Source: CALELM01 sp045617105
Lineage (GTDB): Bacteria > Bacillota > Negativicutes > Selenomonadales > Selenomonadaceae
Length of the DNA: 18,721 nucleotides
Direction: 5' to 3'
Assembly: GCA_045617105.1 (NCBI GenBank)
Contig: JAZLHW010000100.1
Span: 1-18,721, forward strand
Shown here: one piece after another, positions 8,326-13,428 of the stretch
Layout of the letters: every line of letters starts with the position of its first letter
Numbering within the stretch: the stretch's first letter is position 1
The notes under the pieces: model-generated
The model's input: the letters and a program-made list of their open reading frames with translations, nothing else
Told to the model about the DNA's origin: nothing
Database searches by the model: none
Translations under genes and position numbers: made by a program

Positions 8326-8355
8326 ATTATAATGCCCTCCATGAAGAAAATGCAA
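8326..8355 (-). promoter_or_regulatory. Promoter of the Bax-inhibitor-like gene
   Basis: On the minus strand TTGCAT (8355-8350) and TATAAT (8331-8326) are 18 bp apart. The transcript would start near 8320, giving a leader of about 45 nt. The -35 box lies about 15 bp from the end of copy 2 of the dispersed element. Confidence 0.6.
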
Positions 8356-8369
8356 CGTTTTTTCCAACT

Positions 8370-8518
8370 TATAACGCCATTGTTCAAGAAAATGCCATAA
8401 GCATTTTCCCTCCAATTTGCGTTTCAACGAAGCGAAAGTTTGCTCACTGCTTGTTAAAATTTGGCTTCCCCCACTTGCAGCAAGCTGTTGAAGAAGGGGA
8501 CATCTTTAGCTCGTTATA
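8370..8518 (+). repeat. Dispersed 149-bp element, copy 2 (full length)
   Basis: A full copy runs from TATAACGCC to CTCGTTATA, with 7-bp terminal inverted repeats (TATAACG/CGTTATA). Inside are a perfect hairpin (GAAAATGC-cataa-type loop-GCATTTTC) near the left end and a CCCC...GGGG stem enclosing CAGC-aa-GCTG near the right end. It is about 96% identical by eye to the inverted copy at 11109-11257. It fills most of the divergent gap between the Bax-inhibitor-like gene and the symporter gene without touching either promoter. Confidence 0.9.
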
Positions 8519-8561
8519 TGTCCCATTACACAGTTAATTTTGAGGGCATACATTTTCATAT

Positions 8562-8589
8562 TTTACAAAGAAAAGTTTTACTGTATAAT
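8562..8589 (+). promoter_or_regulatory. Promoter of the alanine/glycine symporter gene
   Basis: TTTACA (8562-8567) and TATAAT (8584-8589) are separated by 16 bp, with start near 8596. It begins 44 bp after the end of the dispersed element. No riboswitch-like structure is seen in the ~30-nt leader. Confidence 0.65.
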
Positions 8590-8625
8590 GTATGGTTGTG
8601 AAATACAATTTGGAGGTAAAATTTC

Positions 8626-10008
8626 ATGGATATTTCGTTAATTTTGTCAGAGGTAAACGATTTTGTTTGGGGACCGATCATGCTGACATTTCTGGTCGGG
8701 ACAGGCGTTTTTTTGACGATTCGATTAAAATTTTTACCGTGGCGTAATTTAGGTTATGCTGTACGCATGATCATGCAGCAGAGAAGCGGTGAAAAAGGGG
8801 ATATTTCTCCTTTTCAATCGCTGATGACGGCATTGTCAGCGACTGTCGGCACGGGTAACATTGTCGGAGTGGCGACAGCACTTGTGCTGGGCGGTCCAGG
8901 GGCACTTGTCTGGATGTGGATCAGTGCGGCGTTTGGTTTGTCTACGAAATACGGTGAGTCTGTATTGGCTGTCAAGTACCGTGAAACGAACAGTGCAGGC
9001 GAAATGGCGGGCGGCCCTATGTACGCCATGAAGAACGGTATCAAAAACAAATATGTAGGGCGAAGCTTGGCTGCGTTGTTTTCCGTTTTTGCCGTAATTG
9101 CTTCTTTCGGCATCGGAAACATGACGCAAGCGAATTCCATCTCTGCAGTGCTTGAATCCGGCTTTTCCATTCCCACATGGTTTACGGGAATTTTATTGGT
9201 GGTTTGCGCTCTTTTTGTTATAGTACGGGGGATCCGCAGTATAGGCAAGGTATCCAGTGTAATCGTACCGACTATGGCAGGGTTTTATTTCGTTACGGCA
9301 CTTATAGTAATAGCTTTCAATTATGCAGCGATTCCTGCTGGAGTGGCGGAAATGTTTAGAATGGCATTTTCGTTTGAGGCGGTGGCCGGTGGAGTCAATG
9401 GTTCGATCATTGCTTCTATGCTGACGGCAATGCGTTGGGGCGTGGCGAGAGGAGTTTTCTCCAATGAGGCAGGCTTAGGCTCTGCTCCGATCGCTGCTGC
9501 GGCGGCCCGCACAGACCATGCTTCCCGTCAGGGATATATCAATATGACCGGAACGTTTTTTGACACGATGATTATTTGCTTGCTGACAGGGCTGGTCATA
9601 GCATCTTCGGGAGTTTTGGGTACGGTCGATCCAGAGACTGGAAAAATGGTTTCCGGTGCACAGCTTACGATTTTAGCGTTTTCTACGGTTTTTGGCGAAT
9701 CTTCCAGACTGATCGTTTCCGTATCGTTGACATTGTTTGCTTTTTCCACGATTTTAGGCTGGGAATACTACGGAGAAAAGGCTTTGGAATATATAGTGAA
9801 GAACCGTAAGGTCATTATGGCATACAGGATCATTTTTAGTTTGATCGTGTTTGTCGGAGCAACTACGACCTTGGAAATCGTTTGGAATTTTTCGGATACA
9901 GCAAATGGTTTAATGGCTATTCCTAACCTTATTTGCTTGCTGTGGCTGTCCAACGATATTGCTAAGGAATGTTTTGATTTTCAGGATAAGGTCATAAACC
10001 GTAAGTAA
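8626..10008 (+). CDS. Sodium:alanine/glycine symporter (AGCS family)
   Basis: A 460-residue inner-membrane carrier that takes up alanine or glycine with Na+ (or H+). About eleven hydrophobic segments are present. The family signature is clear: GTGNIVGVATALVLGGPGA (residues ~82-100), then FGLSTKYGESVLAVKYR and GEMAGGPMYAM. The later FSNEAGLGSAPIAAAAA motif and the closing LGWEYYGEKALEYI segment also match. GGAGGT lies 7-8 nt upstream of ATG. No hairpin terminator is seen after the stop codon, so some transcripts could run on into the next gene 102 nt downstream. Substrate preference between alanine and glycine cannot be decided. Confidence 0.94.
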   Translation: MDISLILSEVNDFVWGPIMLTFLVGTGVFLTIRLKFLPWRNLGYAVRMIMQQRSGEKGDISPFQSLMTALSATVGTGNIVGVATALVLGGPGALVWMWISAAFGLSTKYGESVLAVKYRETNSAGEMAGGPMYAMKNGIKNKYVGRSLAALFSVFAVIASFGIGNMTQANSISAVLESGFSIPTWFTGILLVVCALFVIVRGIRSIGKVSSVIVPTMAGFYFVTALIVIAFNYAAIPAGVAEMFRMAFSFEAVAGGVNGSIIASMLTAMRWGVARGVFSNEAGLGSAPIAAAAARTDHASRQGYINMTGTFFDTMIICLLTGLVIASSGVLGTVDPETGKMVSGAQLTILAFSTVFGESSRLIVSVSLTLFAFSTILGWEYYGEKALEYIVKNRKVIMAYRIIFSLIVFVGATTTLEIVWNFSDTANGLMAIPNLICLLWLSNDIAKECFDFQDKVINRK

Positions 10009-10024
10009 AAATATTTTCGGCGTT

Positions 10025-10050
10025 TAATTTTTCCTTCAATGTGACGATAT
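10025..10050 (+). promoter_or_regulatory. Sigma-D/FliA-like promoter motif
   Basis: TAAT at 10026-10028 region (TTAAT, 10024-10028) is followed after 14-15 nt by GACGATAT (10043-10050). The Bacillus sigma-D consensus is TAAA-N15-GCCGATAT, so the -10 box matches 7 of 8 and the -35 box 3 of 4. No better sigma-A promoter is apparent before the downstream gene. This is one motif scored by eye, so it is only a candidate. Confidence 0.35.
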
Positions 10051-10110
10051 ATAAGTAAGGGGATTTTGTGCCTGCAAGGAGCGGGTATTGCACAAAAGGA
10101 GGAAGTTAAC

Positions 10111-10863
10111 ATGGATGTAAACACGATAGCAAAAACCCAGCCGATGGGAGTAGCAAATGCTTATGGAGTGATGAAGAAGCAGGGAATCGGCCAAGGGGCA
10201 GGGAATGACAATTCCAATTCCTTAGAAGCGAAGATCGGGGAAGCCTTTGAGGTTTCGATTTCAAACGAAGGGAAGGAGGCAAACGAGAAGAAACAGGCAA
10301 AGGGTCTTGGCGCAGATCCCTTGGCTGCTTTGCAGGAGGGCGAACTGGAGCAGGCAAAGGGCAAGGGATTGGATGCGGACACGATCAGTGCCATGCAGCA
10401 GGATATTCAGCAAAAGTCCTTGCAGTTCATGATCGATATGATGACGGAGAACAACGACAGGCTGCAAAAGTGGCTGGATGAGGGCGTTGGGATCCTGCGT
10501 TTCGAGAACGGCGTGGAGCTGGATGCAGCACAGTTTGCGATGCCTGAGGTGGCAACGACTCCGGAAGAGGCGGAGGCAGCGATCAGCGAGGGCGGCCAGT
10601 GGTCTGTGGAAGCTGTTTCGGATCGTATTTTTGGGATGGCATCGGCACTTGCCGGTGATGATCCGGAGATGCTGGAGAAGATGCGTTCTGCCGTAGAAGA
10701 AGGCTTCAAGCAGGCAGGAATTGCGTTTAACAATGTCTACGGAACGAACAAGATGCCTCAGATTACGGAGGACACGCATGCAGAGATCATGAGGCGCTTT
10801 GATGACAGGGCAAAGGAACTGACGGGAGCAACTGCGGCGCAAATGCAAGGGGCTTCTGAGTAA
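10111..10863 (+). CDS. Unrecognised polar protein, possibly DUF5610-like
   Basis: A 250-residue soluble protein with no signal peptide or membrane segment. Residues 1-110 are low complexity and rich in Gln, Lys, Glu, Gly and Ala. The more ordered C-terminal half contains GQWSVEAVSDRIFGMASAL, then DPEMLEKMRSAVEEGFKQAG, and ends in EIMRRFDDRAKEL. That WSV-AV--RI--MA--L--GDP pattern recalls hypothetical proteins often seen beside flagellar genes (DUF5610-type), but I place it there from memory and with limited confidence. Start is ATG 10111 with AAAGGAGG just upstream; an in-frame earlier GTG/ATG at 10066 is unlikely. It is preceded by a sigma-D-like motif and followed by a strong terminator, so it is probably a single-gene unit. 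Confidence 0.7.
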   Translation: MDVNTIAKTQPMGVANAYGVMKKQGIGQGAGNDNSNSLEAKIGEAFEVSISNEGKEANEKKQAKGLGADPLAALQEGELEQAKGKGLDADTISAMQQDIQQKSLQFMIDMMTENNDRLQKWLDEGVGILRFENGVELDAAQFAMPEVATTPEEAEAAISEGGQWSVEAVSDRIFGMASALAGDDPEMLEKMRSAVEEGFKQAGIAFNNVYGTNKMPQITEDTHAEIMRRFDDRAKELTGATAAQMQGASE

Positions 10864-10942
10864 GGAAAACCAGAAAGCACAGGGAGAGTGTTTCCTGAGA
10901 AGGCGGCAATGCCGTTAAGTTAAAATGATTTAGGGCATAAAG

Positions 10943-10987
10943 AACCACTACTTCAAAAATAGGATGAGGTAGTGGTTTTTTGTTTTT
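10943..10987 (+). terminator. Terminator after the polar-protein gene
   Basis: AACCACTAC (10943-10951) pairs with GTAGTGGTT (10969-10977) and is followed by TTTTTGTTTTT. It lies about 80 nt after the stop codon. Confidence 0.88.
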
Positions 10988-11040
10988 ATCGACTAGGTTC
11001 TTAATGGTATGGGGAAGGAGTCTCTCTTTTTTGTTCAAAG

Positions 11041-11068
11041 CTTCCTGCGGAAAAGCAGGAGATTTTGC
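11041..11068. other. Small hairpin in the gap before the Fic gene
   Basis: CTTCCTGC (11041-11048) and GCAGGAG (11055-11061) form a 6-7 bp stem followed by ATTTTGCTTTT. It could be a weak second terminator. The rest of 10988-11108 shows no gene; an open frame across it runs into the dispersed element and has no ribosome site. Confidence 0.35.
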
Positions 11069-11108
11069 TTTTGCGAAGAAAGAAAAACCTAGAAAAGACT
11101 TGAAGGTG

Positions 11109-11257
11109 ATAACGAAGCTAAGATGTCCCTTTCTTCAACAGCTTGCTGTAAGTGGGGGAAGCCAAATTTTAACAAGCGGTGAGCAAACTTTCGCTTCGTT
11201 GAAACGCAAATTGGAGGGAAAATGCTTATGGCATTTTCTTGAACAATGGCGTTATAA
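11109..11257 (-). repeat. Dispersed 149-bp element, copy 3 (full length, inverted)
   Basis: The reverse complement matches copy 2 over its whole length, with four to six differences by eye (CTGC/CCGC, TTGC/TTAC, GGGG/AGGG and a one-base shift near the right end). Both copies end at the same two points, which defines the element's boundaries. In this orientation AACGAAGC (11111-11118) is repeated inverted as GCTTCGTT (11193-11200), and GAAAATGC-ttatg-GCATTTTC forms a perfect hairpin at about 11218-11238. It ends 44 bp before the Fic start codon. Confidence 0.9.
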
Positions 11258-11301
11258 GGGATTTTTGCGAGAGGAACTTACTTTGAAAGGAAATAAATAC
11301 C

Positions 11302-11970
11302 ATGAAAACATCAAATGATTATCTCGATGATTTACTGGTTCGCATGGCTCATCACAGCACAGCTATTGAAGGAAATACTTTGACGCAAGGTGAAACAAAA
11401 AGTATCCTCATTGACGGATATATCCCAAGAGCAATGAATTTGCGGGAATTAAATGAAGTAATCAATTACAAAAGCTTCATGCAGTTTATTCGTGACAATT
11501 TAGAAGAACTGCCTCCGCTTAGCTTGGAACTGATCAAAAAAATACATTTCCTGCTTTGCCAAAATGCCATAGATGGCATGGCAGGAGCGTTTAAGACGAT
11601 TCCCAATATGATTATAGGAGCCGGTTTTACCCCTGTTCCACCATATATGGTTATAACTGAATTGCAGGAATGGATATGGAATCTTGAAGCACAATTAGAA
11701 AAGCAAGAAAAAGAGGGGATGATCGAAGCGATCTGCAGGCAGCATATAGCTTTTGAACGTATCCACCCTTTCTCAGACGGCAATGGCCGTGTAGGCCGTG
11801 CTTTGATGGTTTATACCTGTTTGCAAAAAGGTATTGCTCCCATTGTTGTGACAAAAGAAGATAAAGCTGAATATATCAGCTATTTGAATACAGAAGATGT
11901 AATTGGATTTACAAAATTTTCCCTAAAGCTAAATGCTGATGAAGAAATGAGAATAAGCTTATTTTCATGA
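11302..11970 (+). CDS. Fic-domain protein with N-terminal inhibitory motif
   Basis: A 222-residue protein of the Fic family, which usually transfer AMP from ATP to a hydroxyl of a target protein. The catalytic loop HPFSDGNGRVGR begins at residue 155, with H155, D159, N161 and R163 all in place, so it should be active. The N-terminal helix carries STAIEGN at residues 19-25, matching the (S/T)xxxE(G/N) inhibitory motif; E23 would block productive ATP binding. This places it in class II (self-inhibited, motif on the same chain), so no separate antitoxin is expected. AAAGGAA lies 9 nt before ATG. The stop codon overlaps the start of a 53-codon frame by 4 nt. The gene directly follows the dispersed element, and its AT-rich codon use differs from its neighbours, which suggests transfer. 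Confidence 0.9.
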   Translation: MKTSNDYLDDLLVRMAHHSTAIEGNTLTQGETKSILIDGYIPRAMNLRELNEVINYKSFMQFIRDNLEELPPLSLELIKKIHFLLCQNAIDGMAGAFKTIPNMIIGAGFTPVPPYMVITELQEWIWNLEAQLEKQEKEGMIEAICRQHIAFERIHPFSDGNGRVGRALMVYTCLQKGIAPIVVTKEDKAEYISYLNTEDVIGFTKFSLKLNADEEMRISLFS

Positions 11971-12128
11971 AATTGAATGATATCGTTTCATTAGAAAAAA
12001 TGGTAGAGGAGGTGCCGCAGTGGAACGACGGAAAGAGGAGAATTTTTCTGAGGGAAAGCCTTCGTGTGTCAGAGGAGGAAGCCAAGATCAATGGCTGGAA
12101 CAGATGGAGGGGCTTTCCGTACAAGTGA
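11967..12128 (+). CDS. Possible 53-residue overlapping small protein
   Basis: An open frame of 53 codons starts at ATG 11967, overlapping the Fic stop codon as ATGA, and ends at TGA 12126-12128. It contains QWNDGKRRIFLRESLR and EEEAKINGWNRWRG, which reads like natural protein, whereas the overlapping first 35 codons of the next gene do not. It ends in a GTGA overlap with an in-frame GTG (12125) of the next gene. Against it, the ribosome site is poor. It might be a real coupled small gene or the displaced N-terminus of something older. I do not recognise it. Confidence 0.38.
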   Translation: MKLNDIVSLEKMVEEVPQWNDGKRRIFLRESLRVSEEEAKINGWNRWRGFPYK

Positions 12129-12967
12129 CGGAATCTTCGCTGGAATGGATGACGAATGTCAAGCTGTTTGCAGAAATGTCTGCACAGGCTGCCGAGACGG
12201 CGAATACGCTTGGCATGGGAGTGGATCAGCAGCTTCGGGAAATAGAGAATACAAAGCAGCATGCAGATAGTATTTTTGAGAATACATCCATGATGGGAGA
12301 AACGCTGAATGAGGCGGAGGCAATCTCTGAGGAGGCTGCAGGAGGGTTTGGCACGGAACTGGAACTAGTGGATGAAGCGGCTATGCGCATGGGTTCTGCT
12401 GAACAATGCTTCAGAAGATCTGCAGGCGCAATTCGGGCATTGGAAGGGGAATGTGAACGAATTTGCCAAATGGCGGAAGGCATTTCCTCCCTTGCAAAAC
12501 AGGCTGCTGCTTTGGTGCAGGGGGCAGGCAATGCCGATTCGTTGCTCTTGCGGCTTCAGGAGGAGGCACAAAAGGTTGAGGAGTGCGGGAAGTGTTTTCA
12601 GCGTACCTTGGAGGATATGGACACGGCAATACAGGAAGGATCCAGTGAGGTACAGGCGGGAATGGAGCTTATCCATGCGGTTCATGGAAACCTGCAGGAG
12701 CTTATGGGGAAGGTTAATGGGATCCATGAAAAAATGCAGGATATGGAGAGTTCTGCAGAGGCAGTGGAAGAAGCAATGGCATGTCTTGTTGGCTCCATCG
12801 ATCAGATCGATACGGTGAGCCGAAGTGTGTCAGAGAATGCGCAGGTTGTATTTGCTGCAGCGGAGGAGCAGGCGGCGGCAAATCAAGAACTTGCGGCAGG
12901 AGCGCATTTCTTGGCAGAACTTGCAGGAAAGATGCAGGGGACTGTCAAAAACTGCAAGGAAGTTTAA
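12020..12967 (+). CDS. Soluble chemoreceptor-like (MCP-type) coiled-coil protein
   Basis: A 315-residue, almost wholly helical protein with no membrane segment or ligand-binding domain. The C-terminal end, VFAAAEEQAAANQELAAGA (about residues 277-295), matches the descending arm of methyl-accepting chemotaxis proteins. The segment at 151-190 (MAEGISSLAKQAAALVQGAG then SLLLRLQEEAQKVEE) aligns without gaps to the hairpin tip of a receptor. However, it lacks the tip's invariant residues (N-LLALNAAIEAARAGE and GRGF), which contact CheA and CheW. It may thus be a receptor-derived protein that no longer docks normally. GTG 12020 has an excellent AGGAGGT 6 nt upstream; GTG 12125, overlapping the stop of the 53-codon frame, is the other option and would remove 35 residues. 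It follows the Fic gene by 49 nt. Confidence 0.72.
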   Translation: MERRKEENFSEGKPSCVRGGSQDQWLEQMEGLSVQVTESSLEWMTNVKLFAEMSAQAAETANTLGMGVDQQLREIENTKQHADSIFENTSMMGETLNEAEAISEEAAGGFGTELELVDEAAMRMGSAEQCFRRSAGAIRALEGECERICQMAEGISSLAKQAAALVQGAGNADSLLLRLQEEAQKVEECGKCFQRTLEDMDTAIQEGSSEVQAGMELIHAVHGNLQELMGKVNGIHEKMQDMESSAEAVEEAMACLVGSIDQIDTVSRSVSENAQVVFAAAEEQAAANQELAAGAHFLAELAGKMQGTVKNCKEV

Positions 12968-12994
12968 GGAAGCACGGAGAAGAGCAGTTTTTCC

Positions 12995-13024
12995 TTTACA
13001 AGATTTATGTTCCCGTGCTATAAT
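12995..13024 (+). promoter_or_regulatory. Promoter of tRNA-Ser
   Basis: TTTACA (12995-13000) and TATAAT (13019-13024) are 18 bp apart, with start about 12 nt before the mature tRNA. Confidence 0.65.
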
Positions 13025-13041
13025 ACTGTCTGTTCTTGACT

Positions 13042-13129
13042 GGAGAGGTGTCCGAGTGGTCGAAGGTGCTTGACTCGAAATCAAGTGTACGGAAACGTAC
13101 CGAGGGTTCGAATCCCTCTCTCTCCGCCA
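13042..13129 (+). tRNA. tRNA-Ser (CGA anticodon)
   Basis: A complete 88-nt serine tRNA reads UCG codons. The acceptor stem GGAGAGG pairs with TCTCTCC (one G-U), followed by discriminator G and an encoded CCA. The anticodon arm is CTTGA-ctCGAaa-TCAAG, and a long variable arm (GTACGGAAACGTAC) is typical of serine tRNAs. The T arm carries GGTTCGAATCC. Confidence 0.96.
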
Positions 13130-13201
13130 TGGGAATATTGGAGCTGCTTTGGTTTTTGCGGTGGCTTTTTATAGAAAGTTGTTTGTTGCAGGAAAAAAGT
13201 G

Positions 13202-13230
13202 TTGACAGGTGTTTTGTTTGTCTGTATAAT
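13202..13230 (+). promoter_or_regulatory. Promoter of tRNA-Thr
   Basis: TTGACA (13202-13207) and TATAAT (13225-13230) with a 17-bp spacer are both perfect consensus boxes. Start is near 13237, about 31 nt before the tRNA. Confidence 0.85.
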
Positions 13231-13267
13231 AATCTTCGTCAGTTGCGAGAGTGCAGGTGGCGGACGT

Positions 13268-13343
13268 GCTAGCTTAGCTCAGTTGGTAGAGCAGCTCATT
13301 CGTAATGAGCAGGTCGTAGGTTCGAATCCTATAGCTAGCTCCA
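13268..13343 (+). tRNA. tRNA-Thr (CGU anticodon)
   Basis: A 76-nt threonine tRNA reads ACG codons. GCTAGCT pairs with AGCTAGC in the acceptor stem; the anticodon arm is GCTCA-ttCGTaa-TGAGC; discriminator T and CCA are encoded. The D arm (GCTCAGTTGGTAGAGC) and T arm (GGTTCGAATCC) are canonical. Confidence 0.96.
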
Positions 13344-13353
13344 GTGAAGTCAA

Positions 13354-13382
13354 GCCTTCCGAGGAATCGGGAGGCTTTTTTT
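13354..13382 (+). terminator. Terminator after tRNA-Thr
   Basis: GCCTTCCGA (13354-13362) pairs with TCGGGAGGC (13367-13375), with one G-T pair, around a 4-nt loop, followed by seven T. It lies 10 nt after the tRNA CCA end. Confidence 0.93.
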
Positions 13383-13428
13383 GTAATCTTTTTATGGACA
13401 AAATAAGGGTGCAAGGAGGCTGTTTCCA

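Noticed and set aside
7674..8537. Plus-strand open frame of 287 codons opposite the Bax-inhibitor-like gene
   Set aside because: It is hydrophilic antisense of a membrane protein gene and runs through promoters and the dispersed element.
8590..8625. Glycine riboswitch before the amino-acid symporter
   Set aside because: The leader after the promoter is only about 30 nt and shows no aptamer-like structure.
7379..11257. CRISPR array suggested by repeated segments
   Set aside because: Copies are about 100-149 bp, far apart, in opposite orientations and separated by whole genes; there are no short regular spacers or cas genes.
10980..11318. Open frame of 112 codons before the Fic gene
   Set aside because: It crosses a terminator tail, a hairpin and the dispersed element, has no ribosome site, and its similarity to another frame is only due to the repeated DNA.
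13130..13201. Terminator between the two tRNA genes
   Set aside because: Only weak G-T rich pairing before a T-run is seen; not strong enough to annotate.
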